64,000 nucleotides of DNA from Prosapia bicincta (Eukaryota; Arthropoda; Insecta; Hemiptera; Cercopidae). The stretch is from assembly GCA_036971475.1 (NCBI GenBank), contig JBAIZL010000002.1, positions 329,662,145 to 329,726,144 on the forward strand. The letters run 5' to 3'. Numbering within the stretch: position 1 is the stretch's first letter; the number at the start of each line of letters is the position of its first letter. Positions 1 through 14,308 of this stretch are shown here, piece after piece. Made by a program: the position numbers and the translations under genes. The notes below the pieces were generated by a model, which saw only the letters and a list, made by a program, of their open reading frames with translations, searched no databases and was not told where the DNA came from.

Positions 1-551
1 ACTTAGGAAAAGTCAAAAGCTAGTTGATTAATAGGTTTTAATTTGTGCACTGGACCATGATTCCCTATTGTGGGAAATGAGTCTTGTTACCGTTTATATG
101 AAAGTTTGCTAACGAATCTGTTTCTATATATAACTGAGGCTGAATACAAAGATTTTTGAAGTAGTTAGAAGCAAAATAGTCACTTATTTTTGACTTCTTA
201 ACACATTTATGAAAAAGTGAAACAAATTTATACATTTAGTGTTAATTTCAATATAATCAATTTCCTTCCAAACACTATGTTTTATTACTTTATTTCATCA
301 TTTTAGTTCCAAAGTATATTTTAGTATATTTATTTTTTTTAGACAAAAATCATTCTAATCCAGGAATTAGAAAGAAATAGTGAAAAAATGTAAAAAGGTT
401 TGTCTCACCAATCTGAACAAATTACCACTTATTTGTTCAAACAATGAAAGCTTGTTAGTTAATTACTGTACTCCAATGTATTTTTGGGATTTACATTCTT
501 TATTTACCTACACTAGAATGAAATTTTATACAGAGCACAATAGCGTAATTA
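1..551. other. Left edge, no gene seen
   Basis: AT-rich sequence with no ORF that looks coding, no splice-bounded exon and no recognisable transposon end. The 61-codon open frame at 380-565 has no family resemblance and runs into the foldback repeat on its right. Confidence 0.5.
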
Positions 552-749
552 TGATAAATAAATAAAAATAACCCTTGCTACAAATATTTAAACACCATTG
601 ATGTACATTTCGCCAACACAGTTACCATCATCAGAAGGTTACATCTTAGTATGTTTGTAACCTTCTGATGATGCTAACTGTGTTGGCGAAATGTACATCA
701 AGGGTGTTTAAATATTTGTAGTAAGGGTTATTGTTACTTATTTATTACA
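552..749. repeat. Foldback element with hammerhead-like cores
   Basis: Two arms of about 95 bp are near-perfect reverse complements (552-655 and 656-749) around a short spacer. Each arm carries CTGATGA, a short hairpin and GAAA. In the right arm these are CTGATGA at 665-671, stem GCTAAC (673-678) with GTTGGC (682-687), and GAAA at 688-691. A 2-bp stem III with loop GTAC (691-698) and a 4-bp stem I CCTT (661-664) with AAGG (700-703) can also be drawn. The layout resembles the hammerhead ribozymes carried by Penelope-like elements. One unpaired T (672) departs from the canonical fold. The repeat itself is certain; ribozyme function is inference. Confidence 0.7.
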
Positions 750-960
750 CTAGAATGCACAAACTGAATTTTAATAAACTGTTTATATTTGCAGTTGGCC
801 TAAATCATCATACCTATTTACACACTATAAACTAACTTCATAACCTGATATCTCCCCTCCAAAATCTGGTTATATGTATTTTTTTTGTAGAATTTTAATT
901 TTGTAATAAATGTTTGTTTACTTATTAAGGGTTTATTAATATCATATTCCTCATCACTTC

Positions 961-1188
961 ACCTTCCATTACTTAGTCTAAACCAGCCAGGATTATATTC
1001 TGGGCTGTCTACAAACTCCCCTTCACAACCAGAATCGCTGACCAGGTCAAATAGCTCTTCACACTAAACAGCTGGTAAAATCTTATTCTACAAGTATCAG
1101 AAGAACTAAATTTACTTTCATCCAAATCAAAAAGTAAATCAAATTCCAATAGCCATACAAACATGTCTTTGTCTAAATGACTACTCAT
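961..1188 (-). pseudogene. Decayed acidic coding remnant
   Basis: Read on the minus strand, an ATG at 1188 opens a short acidic frame beginning MSSHLDKDMF. A frame change is then needed to continue into a stretch ending YNPGWFRLSNG. The acidic start followed by a broken frame looks like the N-terminus of a dead DNA-transposon ORF (piggyBac-type N-termini are acidic), but no catalytic part and no terminal repeats are visible. It could be chance. Confidence 0.2.
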
Positions 1189-1249
1189 ATTTACACCGCA
1201 AATTGTTAAAAATCACTTTGGAAACTATAGAATATACAACTATTCTTTC

Positions 1250-1650
1250 AGCTTAGCTAATGAGGTTATGTTAAAACAAATAAAAGACAATTTAAATAAA
1301 TGAAACCTCTATACTCAAAAAATTACTTTTTTTTAATTTAAAACCTTATGTACATTTCAATTGTACCGCAATCATCCTCAGAGGTAATTTACAATAAAAA
1401 TACGTTGAAGCAATATTTTTCCTCAAATATATTCACTGGTAACTACTTTGCCAGGCTCTTTTACATTTTCCGACCAATCACGTTGCAGCAAATTTCCCCC
1501 TCTCCAACTAGGTCTGGTCTCTTAACTTCCATGGTGAATGTAAATTAGAGTTTGTAGTAGCAACACTCGCTGATGGTGATGACGACTTTGCCATTGAAAC
1601 TCGTATGAGTAAATAAATGATTAATTTGTGATTCTTGTGTATTTCTTTTA
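1250..1650. repeat. Mosaic of two foldback-element families
   Basis: The outer parts (gaggttatgtt near 1263, and 1560-1650) match the ends of the foldback at 38182-38440, including a CTGATGG - hairpin - GAAAC core near 1568-1598. Between them lies one arm of the family at 8637-8889, with its minus-strand CTGAGGA - hairpin - GAAA core at 1350-1383. This looks like one inverted-repeat element inserted in another, with the second arm lost. Confidence 0.5.
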
Positions 1651-3252
1651 TTAAATAGAAGACAGCTAAAATAAACTTACTTGAATAATTTTGTTGTGAA
1701 TTTTTATGACTTATATGTTAATTTTGTCTATTATACTTTGTAGGCCTGAATGAGGACCATTTAGTCGTCGAAATGTTGCCAAATTCCTGATAAATCGATT
1801 TCTTACTCAGGCATCAACCGTGTTTTTATTTAACAAAATTTTGTGAGTGTACACCTCATCATAAAATAAATTTATATTTGTAAAACGCCTCATAATATTA
1901 TTGGTGAACAAGAAAGTGAATACCAAACTGGCAACTACATGTCAAACTGACAACCACTTTACAGCTGAACAGATGGCAGGTAATTAATCACAAATTTGTC
2001 ATTCAAAAATACATGGATTGTAAAATTTTTTGAAATACCCTAAAACACAGAATTTTTTTGTAATTCAAACTATATTTGGGGTTTGTTATAATAGGACTTA
2101 TTACAAATGGTGTAGCTTACAACCTCACATTGCAAGGGTTGTGACAAATCAGGAGCGCATAAAAAAATCTATGATATGTGAAAAATAAATTTTATAAAAA
2201 ATGCTGGTTTCACCACATTTGTAATTATAATTTGAAATATTTTTCAAATAAGAGTAATTAGGTTTTATTTATGCTATTTGTCAGTTTTCAGCGTTAATTT
2301 CTAAAAAAGGACTTCATTGTATGAAAGTCAAGATTAAAATGTGACTTAAAGAGAATTTCTATTATGCTATTAGCGTCAATACCCAGAAAACACTCTCCCA
2401 CTCCCCTTCACACCAAATTCAATGACATGGTACAGTAAGTGTACAAATAAATATGGGTAGATGATAATGGTGTCGACAGGTAAGGGTAATTATGCTATAT
2501 GGAGGCGAAATTCTCTATGTTGTTGGGTACAAGGGATGTTGTCAATGCCACTGAAGTACAGGGCTCTTGGAGAACTCAACTCATATTTAGGCATAGTCAA
2601 GAAAATGTTCTGAAAAAATTTGTTATATACCGAACTCAAGAAAGCTGTTGCCACAAGCTTAACAATTTAAAAAATGTTCATAGCTAAGGGTAAAAAACAG
2701 TCAAAACCATCAGTTAGTGAAAAGGATTTTTTTCAACATTTAAAATTATGAATAAACCATGTAACCTTATAAAACTCTTATTATAAAAACCTAAAATTAT
2801 GTAAGATAGATTTTAAAATTAGAAATGAAATTACATAGAAAATTTATGTCGTTTTTAAATCTTACAAAAGTTTAAAATATTTATACAGAAAAGAGTTTTG
2901 TCCCTCCTAGTAGGATGTCTGTAGTCCTGATGAAGAAGGACATACAATTGCAGTCTAGAAACTATTGCTTCTGTTCTAGCACTGGTTAGCCTCACAATGC
3001 GAAACATTCAGTTGTATTGCATATTCTACTCTATCGACAGAAATACTTCTATTTTGCAATAGCTATTTTTAGTAATTATATTAAAAAAGTTTAACATATA
3101 AATTCACAAATATAAACTATTTACAAAATCTGAAAATATTTAATGCATTTTTACTTCTATTTTGCAATAGATATTTAGTTTTCAAATGAACACTATAGCT
3201 ATTTTAAAAGTATAATATAAATGAACACTTAAAAACTTATTTGAAAAAGTAC
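1651..3252. other. 3' flank of the repeat-protein gene
   Basis: No coding exon is visible. There are two degenerate copies of the CTGATGA-hairpin-GAAA type of motif: CTGAATGA...GAAA at 1744-1773, and CTGATGA at 2916 with no convincing hairpin. The 62-codon frame at 2499-2687 resembles nothing I know. The 3' UTR of the minus-strand gene must begin just left of 3253, but I see no clear AATAAA for it. Confidence 0.4.
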
Positions 3253-6200
3253 TTAGTGTTCCAGAAGAATTTTATCATCCATTGTTCCAGTTTTGTATCT
3301 TATAACTTGCGGCTTTACTAATGGCTGAGCTGTTGGAACAGATTTTAAATAAAAATCATACTCTAAAAACTTTTTCACAAAATCAAAAAAATCACGGTTT
3401 GTTTCAACAATCTTTTCACGAGCCAGTCTGATCTTCAACTCTTCTACTGCCTCATCATATCCTTCTTCCTTTTTTATAACTTCTGTTACTTTCTCTACCA
3501 TGAACAAGACAATTTCCTGAGCCACTAGTTTATATCTAATTCCATGAATAGGTAATAACTTCTTAAACAAAAAATCATACAATCCCCTTGTCACCCATCT
3601 TTTAGGGCGTTTCAATGGTTTATCTTTAAAGGGAAATTTAGAATTTTTGGCCGGTCTTTTATTTTTTAAAGAATTATGTATATCTGTATTATTTTCAACA
3701 TTTTTGCTTTGTAGAGACACATTATTAATTGTTTCATTGTTATTGGTTTTCTTATTTTTCTTCGGTCGTAGTTCAGAAAATGGACATTCTTCTGCAAAAC
3801 GTCTTATTTCAGAATTGTTCAATATTGTTAATGGTGTACGGTTATTTCTTTCAATGCCTTCAGAGTACTTCAGTCGATGATGCGAAGGTGAATGGCTGGT
3901 ATGTTTATATTTATAATTATTCAAACTACTTTCCAAACGGTGCAAAATGCTACCACCTGTATTATTATTTGAAGATGTATTATGTTCTGACTTGGAGTTT
4001 CTGTCAAAATATAGCTGATTAGGTGTTACACTACTTAAATTAGAACCAGGGTTTTCAATTATGTTTTCACAGTTCATATCTGACTCGGTAATTTGATTAT
4101 TTAATTCTGTAGAAATATTTGAGTAACCTATAGCTTCACCTGAACAATCATGAACAATAGATTTTGTCTTGTTCAATATGTTAAAGCCTGATTTATTTGT
4201 TTTATTTATCAAATTTTTGTTTGAAGATTTTTCAGATTCTGACTTGGAGTCGTCAAAAGATGACCGATTAGGTGCTAGACTACTTAAATTAGAACCAGGC
4301 TTTTCAATTATATTTCCACAGTTTATACCTGATCTGGTAATTTGATCAGTAAATTCTGAAGAAATATTTGTGTCACCTTTTTTTTCACCTAAACAATCAT
4401 GAACAATAGATTTTGTCTTGTTCAATAAGTCAACCCCCGATTTATTTATCGAACTTTTCTTTAGAGATCTTTTAGATTCCGACTTAAAATTGTCATCAAA
4501 AGATGGCTGATTAGGTGCTAGACTACTTAGATTAGAAACAGGGTTTTCAATTATGTCTCCACCATTCATCTCTGTGATGGTAAATTGATTAGTTAATTCT
4601 GAAGAAATATTTCTGTCACTTTTACGTTTACTTGAACAATCATGAACAATAGATTTGGTCTTGTTCAATAGGCCAGAGCCTGATTTATTTGTTTTCTTTA
4701 TTAAACATTTTTTTGAATATTGTTTAGATTCTGACTTAGAATTTTCATCAAAAGATGGGTGATTAGGTGCTACAATACTTAGATTAGAAACAGGGTTTTG
4801 AATTATGTCCCCACCATTCATCTCTGTCACAGTAATTTGATTGGTTAATTCTGAAGAAATATTTCTGTCAATTTTAACTTCACCTAAACAATCATGATTA
4901 CGTAATAAGTCAAAGGCCTGCATATTTGTTTCATTTATTGAATGTTTATATATTTCTAAGACTTTTCCTTCTGAATACATCTGAGAGCTTTTCCGTCTGA
5001 GATCCAATTCATCAGAGCTTTTATTTTCAGAAAAATGAAGTTCATCTTTACAATTTTCTTTGCTATTTAGTGTGTAATTTGTTTTTGATTTTGTACTACT
5101 ATTTTTGTTGGTAATATTATTCTCCATTTCACTATTATTACACTGTTCACTTACAGTGGCTTCTTCTAAACTTGATGTTCTGAGATTTAATTCATCTGTA
5201 TGCAATTCATTAGAGTGTTCATTTTCAGAAGAATAACCTGTACCTTGTGCACTTTCTTTGCTATTTGTTGTGTCACTAGTTTCTGATTTAATACTACTAT
5301 TCTTGTTGGCAGTATTATTCTCCATTTCACTATTATTACACTGTTCACTTATAGTTGATTCTTCTAAACTTGTCGTTCTGAGGTTAATTTCATCTGTATT
5401 TGATTCATTGGAGTTTTCATTTTCAGAAGAATAATTTTTACACTGTGCACTTTCATTGCTATTTGTTGTGCAATTAGTTTCTGATTTTGTACTGCTATTC
5501 TTGTTGGTAGTATTATTCTCCATTTCACTATTATTAGACTGTTCACTTATAGTTGATTCTTCTAAACTTGTTGTTCTGAGGTTTAATTCATCTGTATGCA
5601 ATTCATTAGAGTGTTCATTTTCAGAAGAATAACCTGTACCTTGTGCACTTTCTTTGCTATTTGTTGTGTCACTAGTTTCTGATTTTGTACTACTATTCTT
5701 GTTGGTAGTATTATTCTCCATTTCACTATTATACTGTCCAATTATAGTTGATTCTTCTAAACTTGATGTTCTGAGATTTAATTCATCTTCATGTGATTCA
5801 TTGGAGTTTTCATTTTCAGAAGAATAATCTGTACACTGTGCACTTTCTTTGCTATTTGGTGTGCAATTTGTTTCTAGTTGTGTACTGCTATTCTTCTTGG
5901 CAGTAATATTCTCCATTTCATTATTATTACACTGTTCACTTATAGTTGATTCTTCTAAACTTGTTGTTCTGATTTTTAATTCATCTGTATTTGATGCATT
6001 GGAGTTTTCATTTTCAGAAGAATAATCTGTACACTGTGTACTTTCTTTGCTATTTGGTATGCAATTTGTTTCTGGTTGTGTACTGCTATTCTTCTTGGCA
6101 GTATTATTCTCCATTTCACTATTATTACACTGTTCACTTATAGTTGATTCTTCTAAACTTGTTGTTCTGAGGTTTAATTCATCTGTATGCAATTCATTAG

Positions 6201-7700
6201 AGTGTTCATTTTCAGAAGAATAATCTGTACCTTGTGCACTTTCTTTGCTATTTGGTATGCAATTTGTTTCTGGTTGTGTACTGCTATTCTTCTTGGCAGT
6301 ATTATTCTCCATTTCACTATTATTACACTGTTCACTTATAGTTGATTCTTCTAAACTTGTTGTTCTGAGGTTTAATTCATCTGTATTTGACTCATTGGAG
6401 TTTTCATTTTCAGAAGAATAATCTCTACCTTGTGCACTTTCATTGCTATTTGGTGTGCAATTAGTTTCTGATTTTTTACTGCTATTCTTGTTACCAATAT
6501 TTTTGCTAGAATTATTCTCATATTCACTATTATTATATTGTTTGGTTACACTTGATTCTTCTAAAGATGAGGCAAAAGCATTTTGGAAATCTTCTGCTTC
6601 AATACTTTTTCTGTTATTTCCTAGCGTAAATCCATGTTTCTTCTCAATACTTAATCCAGATATATCCACGGAAGAATCAAAAGCATTTTGGAAATCGTCT
6701 GTTGGAATAATTTTTCTGTTACATCTTAATGTAAATCGTGGTTTCTGTTCAATACTAATTGCAGATTCATCTATAGAAGAGGCAAAAGCATTTTGGAAAT
6801 CATCTGTTTGAATACTTTTTCTGTTATTTCCTAATGTAAATCGCTTCTTGTTAATACTCAACCCAGATTCATCCACTGAAGAAGAAAAAGCATTTTGAAA
6901 ATCTTCTGCTTGGATAACGTTTCTGTTATTTCCTAATGTAAACCGTTGTTTCTTCTTAATACTAAATGAAGATTTGTCCACGGAAGAATCAAAAGCATTT
7001 TGGAAATCGTCTGCTTGAATATCTTTTCTGTTATTTCCTAATGTAAACAGTTTTCTCTCAGTACATATTCCGGATTCATCCACTGAAGAAGAAAATGCAT
7101 TTTGAAAATCTTCTGCTTGGATAACTTTTCTGTTATTTCCTAATTTAAACCGTTGTTTTTTCTTAATACTTAATCCAGATTTATCCACGGAAGAATCAAA
7201 AGCATTTTTGAAATCGTCTGCTTGAATATCTTTTCTGTTATTTCCTAATGCAAACCGTTTCGTCTCAGTACATATTCCAGATTCATCCACTGAAGAAGAA
7301 AAAGCATTTTGGAAATCTTCTGCCTGAACACATTTTTTCTTTCTTGATCTGAAACGAGATTGTTTAATTATGTTTATCGCAGATTCTTCGGAAGATGAAC
7401 AAAAAGCATCTTGAAATAAATCAGTTTTGTATTCTTGATTTTTACGTTTTCTAAACTTGCCCTGCTTCTTTCCTGGTATGTTGAAGTGGCTAGGTTTAGA
7501 ATGACTTGAATCATCATGTTTCCCACCGATATCTTCTTCACAGAAGATGCTTTTATCTCCTGTAGAAGAAGATACTTTTTTGGACACATTAGGCGTTGCC
7601 AGGGTTGTACCAAGAAGAGACTCTGGTAATTCATATTCTAACGAAGTTAATGATTCTTGCAATTCAATTTGTCTTCGTTGAACAGCAACATCATTTCGAT
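3253..7700 (-). CDS. Exon 3 (terminal) of the repeat-protein gene
   Basis: A single open exon of 4448 nt. The acceptor TTTCAG sits at 7706-7701 and the stop codon is at 3253-3255. It encodes about 1482 residues, almost all of the protein, including the three repeat arrays. The last 110 residues (about 3253-3590) are non-repetitive. They are predicted helical by eye, with the segments WVTRGLYDFLFKKLLP, YKLVAQEIVLFMVEKVTEVI and RDFFDFVKKFLEYDF. Because this is the only non-repetitive region, it is the part most likely to reveal the family in a profile search. Confidence 0.9.
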
Positions 7701-10700
7701 CTGAAAGAACCAAAACATTTAGTTATAAATAATTTCTTATTTTACCTTGTGTAATTATAGTAGATCTCCAATTATTTGAATCAATCTGCACCAGCCCCCA
7801 TTCGCATAAAAAAAATTTGGATGATTGGATTTTTTAAGATTTTAAACAAATTTAAAGGATAAAGAGTCAATTTTAAACAATTACTGTATGCACACTGAAA
7901 ATGAGAAAAAAGTATATTTTTTTAATTTTTTTTTATTTTCAAAGCTTCTGAGCCAAGATCTTAGCTTTAACACAAAGAATAGGATCTGAATTTATGTTTC
8001 TCATAGAACATTGTTGCAAAAAACGATTTGAAAATGGCACCTTCTAAATCTTTGTTTATTACTGCCTTCAATGATTTTCTTGAATAACTTTATTCTTCAT
8101 TTTCAAACACTGGCATGAAGTTTAAAAATATAGGTTTGCTCCTTTTAATGTCAGAAATCATTGATTGTCCAACAATACATCTTGGCCAATTGTTTACCAG
8201 TAACACCTTTTATCTGATTGATCTGTAATTAGTCTATCCACTTAAGATAAGACAACTCGTTTTCTTTTCATAAGCAAAACTGATGAAAAAGAGTACCAGG
8301 GGGGCCACTTGACGAAGGACGACAGTCAACTGTACACAAATTTGTTCCGAGAGTGTTTCAGCAACCGAATGTTTGCACTACACCTACAGTAGCTTCGAAG
8401 AGAAAAACCCAATAGCGCATATATACAGAATCATTATTTTGGAAATAGCAGTTCCTTTCTATCTTGGTCTTTTTTCTCCAAAAGTCTGAAATCGATTCAG
8501 ATAATCAGAGTTCAAGTAATTGCATTTCTACTGTAATTACCTTTAAGGTTTTATATTTTATCATTCATTCAAATTTCAACTGATGATTATAACAGCACTT
8601 TCTATAACTGTATAAAACAACTGTGGCGCATTGTTTAATTTAAATAAATGAAACCTCTATACCACAAATTACTTTTTCTTTTATTTAAAACTTTATGTAC
8701 ATTTGAATTGCATAGCAATCGTTCTCAAAGGTAATTTATAATAAAAAAACTTTTATTGCATTTAAAAAATATGAGGTATTTTTATTGTAAATTACCTCTG
8801 AGGATGATTGCTATGCAATTGAAATGTACATAAGTTTATAAATAAAAGAAAATGTTATTTGTGGTATAAGGGTTTCATTTATTTAAATTAATCACTTTTT
8901 ATATCTTAAGCTATATACAATAAATCTACTATTTTGTGTAAATCCTCCTTTTAAAGTGAAAATCGTATCAAATACATTAAACATATCGTGTATTCATCAA
9001 TAATGATTATCACAAAATATTCAACAATTTTAAAACAAGTCTAAACTTAAATTAAACCAGTCTAAATTTAGACTTAAACTAGTTGCTCATTGCTATAATA
9101 AGTTGTTTATAGAATATTAAATATGTAGAATATTAAATGTAGAATGTAAATATGTAGAATATTAAATAATAGAATATTATTAAAGAATTTGCTATTCACA
9201 TTTCAAATTGATGGATTGTGTATATTAATGTAGCAATATTGCAAAATTGTAACAGGTATGGTGAAAAAATTAGTAACAATTGTACTAGTATCACTTATTA
9301 ACTCTCCACTTGGTGAACATGTAATACCCCATACAAGTTTCTTATTGTTGGTGGACATATTTTCCTCATTGTTTAAATAAATGCAGTTTACTTGCGAGTC
9401 AGGTACAACTACTCATTTACACAGACAACGTTTCAATAACAGGAAAGTTATCTACATCAGGCCTACAATACATAAGTACACAATTAAAATTAATAAAAAT
9501 AATTCACGAATAAACATAGCTACAATGAAATTGCTTATAATTATAAAACTCTACAAAAAACACTAAAATGGGTAATGTCAAACAATTGTATCATAGGCTT
9601 GATGAGAATAATGCAACTATTATTGAAATGTTGCATGTGTAAATAAACAGTTGCACCTGACTCACAAATCAACCACATTTATTTGCACAGTAATATATCT
9701 GCGAGTGTAAACATGATTATTATTTTTCTCATTATTTAACACATTGACTGCGGATGGTAGAGATCCCGGCCATTGTGGCACGTCCCCAGATCTGCGTGGT
9801 AGGGATCCCTCCATCTGTCCATCGGTGATTCATTGGGTCAGTGTGCTTCTAGCACGTGGTTGAAGTGAATTATGTCTTTGTCGTTCCTCAGGAAGTACCT
9901 TAGTGACATTTTACACGTGTTCGTTTTTGTCTTTGGTCTTTTTTTGTTTTGTTGTTTGAGATATAGTTTTGATATACTAATGATATGGTCACTTCGATCA
10001 ACAAGGCGCAACTTGAATGGGAAAAACCATTGTCTATAGTCACCTACAACCACTTTATGAAAAGAGTTGATTGTAGCGACCAGATGATGAGCTACTATCC
10101 ATCTGAGTGTAAAACATTATGTTGATATAAAAAAAATTCTCTGTCAGTGGTTGATTCTCTGCTTTTCGCCCTATATACTCCAGAAAGACCACTGAAGCGC
10201 AGATGTGTCCCACATGTACCTTCAAAAAAAAGTGAGAAAAGGAACGACGCGTACTGTGGCAAAACGGTGCCATGTTTGTCAATTACGTTGTATTCAAAAT
10301 ACGTTGTACCCTGGACGCATGGATGTGGTATTCAAAATGTGTGGAATGCGAAGGACAGCCAGGACTATGCGTCCCAAAATGTTTTTATGACTACCACAGT
10401 AATTAATCACAACTAATCAAGTTATTTAAGTGGGTTTGTGGGACTGTATATATATATTTGACTTGGACTTATTTTTATTCATTTCTCATTCTTTAATTAC
10501 AATTTTTTAGTATAAATATAGCCAAACATTACTAGTGCTATCATAATATATATGTTGCAATGGAAAACTGACCTTATTTAGTCCAAACCAGTGCATACTA
10601 CTTTTCCCAGATGCGCGTGGGACTTTAAAATGGTTACCACAGGGTTTTTACAGCTCGTATCGACATTTTATCTTCATATTTCACACATTTTGGTAAGAAA

Positions 10701-13700
10701 ATTAGAAGAAAAAAATGTTAGCATTTGTCATACTACATTGCATGTATTTTAGCAGTCAACGTGTTAATTTGTAATAATACTTTTAAAATACAAATAAGTT
10801 GTTTTTTATAAGTCAAGGCAAAGATGAACTTTTGATACCAAAGTCATCTTTATTCATTTTATTTCTTAATACAATTTAATTTTATTTAAATTTATGCACG
10901 CGATATTCGCCGCTCTCACTGACATGCACAAACAACTTTGCTCTATGTATGATATTTACTTTAAAATCATCACCTGATAATGCTTAATTGCAAAAAAAAA
11001 AAACAGTTCACAGATAACCTCCATATTATTTAATTACTAATCTGTATGAAAGAAAAATTCACAATCGCAATATAAAATTATATATTCTTAATATTCTGGA
11101 GAGACGTTGCCCGTGTTTTATACAATGCCCTATTATCATACGCATAATAACACTACAAATTTTCGCGATTTAATCGTCAACTGTTCATACATAGAGCAAA
11201 CTTGTTTGTGCATGTCAGCGAGAACGGCGAATGTCGTGTGCGTATTACTGGTTTAAAAAATTTAAATAAAATTAAATTGTATTAAGAAATAAAATGAATA
11301 AAGATGACAACATTAACTTTATCATGATTTATTCAACTTAATTTTCTTTAATTAACAAATATATTTAAAGTTGTAATATAATAATAATGTAAGCCAGAAA
11401 GATGTTACAAAATGCTCTGCTTTTGTGACCGTATCAGACAGGCGGATTCTATCGCTTACTCGCGCACAAAATATAAATCGTTACAACTTTTTAACGAAAT
11501 TATACAAAAACGCAAAACTTTCCAAAAAATAACTTTAGGTTATCAGCAGTAATGTACAATTTATAAAGTATTAAAATTCTAAAGTTTGTAACACAACTTT
11601 TTAATTTTAAAAAAAAGTGCCTATAAATTACTGAAAATTACAATCATATCCGCCATTTTGTTGTGGTTGAATATTATTATTTCTAATTTATACCATCATT
11701 TAGTACATTATCAAAAGATGTTCCAGTCAAAATTTCAAACTAATATACCCAAAAACAGCCGAGATATGTCGAGTTAAACTTAAAATGTCACTAAATTTAG
11801 AAAATATAAAAAATGACAACTTTCGTTATTTTAAATATGTTCCGATGGGGTAATTTGCGGTAACTTTGTACAGAAAAATTCTCAGTCATATACTTTCGAT
11901 TAAAATTAAGGATTTTGGATAAATCCAGACTTTGAAGAACGAATTGAGTAACTCTTTTGCTTTTGTGTCTGTAAGGAACACAGAACCAAAATATCGAGCT
12001 TTCACTTCATCCGTCTCTGCATCCCAATACCTAACACTCAAATCCATTTGGGCTCTTTGTGATATTTTGTTTAAACTTTCATCAAGCCAATTACATAGTT
12101 AGAATTTGAATTTAATGATGTCAGTAACAGGTCTTTAAAATAATTTGATAAACCGAATACAACACTATAGGAAATTTTATCTTTCCGCAATCTCATGTTC
12201 TGTGCACCTGTGCTATCAGGGAACATCCTTGGAAAGAGGCACACAGTACCTTCTGCATTGCTTAAAGAAGTGTTGCATTACTAAATTCACGTACCATATA
12301 ATATAATCTCTGCTTCGGTCACTTCATCTTTTAGTTTATATTTATCCTGAGGAAGGAGGGGAGGTAATGACGACATCTGCATGATGCGATTGCCCGCTAC
12401 GGCAATGTAAACTGGAACCTTCCATGTTGAAATAAACAGTGTAAAAATAATCACCGTCAAATAAAACACATACTATCACGAGTCTAGACAAATAGCTGGC
12501 TACGAATGTTTACACAGCGTTCTGTGTGGTCAGAAACAGACTGAGTTATCTGTTATCCCCTCCCATCCATATGATAACAGAACCACTGCGCACCCCAAGG
12601 CCACCGTCCAGGCTAAAACTTCCCAGCTGTACCAACTCGACACATTTATTATTTATTGACATAAGTCTTGAAGTCGTAGCAATGGGCTTATCAAATAAAT
12701 AATGGGCATCTAAATAAAGAAGTGTTATTTCCTGACTGCCCTGCCCCTAAACCAGCCCACTGGCTTACAATACCAAATATTCGAGAGCAATGGCCACTAG
12801 TTTTGTTTCTAATCAAAATAAATATTTTCCCGATTTTTATAAATTTTCCCTGAATTTTCCAGAAACTTAAAATTCCCTGACTTTTCCAGGTTTCCCGGTT
12901 TTCCCTGTCGCTAGACACCCTGATATATTCAACAGGATTTTCTGTAATTATTTAATTTAGTTATTTATTTTACCTAGAACTTGCAAGCTACAATATATAC
13001 AGTTCGGCAAAAAAAAATTTGTTTTCTATATAGCCATATGTTACTAACAGATATAATTGCGGGTATGTAGATGTCGCTTTATGGACTACTACAGCACAGG
13101 ATGCAGTTAAACTGATAACATGAGTTAAATTGTGGTAAAATCTATTAGATCATAAAACAAATAATGAGGGGATTGAAAACGGATACCTTTTTAGTGAAAC
13201 AAAGGAAGAAATCGTCGATCTTTTCCAAAACATTTGTAAGAGGAACAATGTTTCCTTCTACATACATGGTTGTAAGGACATAAAGAGTGTTAGCATGAAT
13301 GAATGGATGAAAGAGGATGAATTTCATGAGTTTACTACTGGTAATATTATAGACTTATTGGGCACACAGCCAGTGCCTGCCAAAGTCACGAGAAAAAAAA
13401 CCTTGACACATAACAAAGCAACATCAGCCGATCATCTGCTCTTTGGAAGGTGGAGGGATATTTCATTAATGAAACGTAATCAATAAAACAAGCGAGCCTC
13501 CATTACATCTTTTTTATACCATAACTAATATAAACAAGTACACATGTATGTAGGGCCTACATAGTAGTATTAAGGAACTGTACACACAGGCATGTAACTA
13601 AATTGTACGGTTAGTTCTACATTGTTATCAAAATATAATTACAATGTTTAATAAGTGTAACTTATTTACTTTAAACAATCATACACCTACTTCCAATTGG

Positions 13701-14239
13701 AATGGTTGTGATTATGTAGTACAGACGTACATCATTACATAGCCCCCCTCCCCAATATCTGAATTTTTCGATATACGGATCAGGCTGTTGCCACATTGAT
13801 CCGGATATGAGAGGTTTTACTGTATATAAATACATTTTTACTTCTTTCCATATATTTAAGGAATTAGCAAATATTTACTGCATTTGAAAGAACAAAATGT
13901 TTGAGTTATAACAATCTATTTTTGCCCACACAATTATTTAATACTTACATTTTATTGAAGTTAATTTTATAATTTTAATAAATTCAAATAAAAATTAATG
14001 CGTTTCATATTTTTAAAACTGGGAGCCTACAACTAACAGGATCTATGACTAGATAATTTTCTTATTTTCTATCAGTCGTGAATACAGTTTTGTGCTCACC
14101 TGATACTGATGGTGAATTAAATGTATTTCCTAACACATCAGACAAGTCCATTAACTTGCTTTTCTTCCTAGATGATTTATGGCCACTTCCTGAAACCAAA
14201 ATTTGATTAACTAGTTATATATTTTTAAATATACATTGA

Positions 14240-14308
<69 letters not shown>

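Noticed and set aside
3253..3610. CENP-T-type histone fold in the C-terminus of the repeat protein
   Set aside because: Helix spacing and residues do not fit the CENP-T histone fold by eye; it would need a profile search to revive.
3647..4022. Plus-strand open frames opposite the repeat-protein gene
   Set aside because: They are antisense shadows of the repetitive coding exon with hydrophobic, low-complexity translations.
3975..6565. MELT-like motifs suggesting a KNL1/Spc105 kinetochore scaffold
   Set aside because: Array units contain MENN and DELNL, not the MELT consensus, and the C-terminus shows no RWD-type pattern I can recognise.
6443..6811. 122-codon plus-strand frame
   Set aside because: Antisense of coding array 1; its apparent repeats mirror the real units.
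7701..7713. Start codon at 7713 giving a 1486-residue single-exon protein
   Set aside because: The sequence TTTTGGTTCTTTCAG on the minus strand ends exactly at 7701, and an upstream exon at 14189-14100 joins in frame, so this ATG is intronic.
10147..10416. 89-codon plus-strand frame as an independent gene
   Set aside because: It lies inside the piggyBac relic and overlaps the remains of its C-terminal cysteine-rich region.
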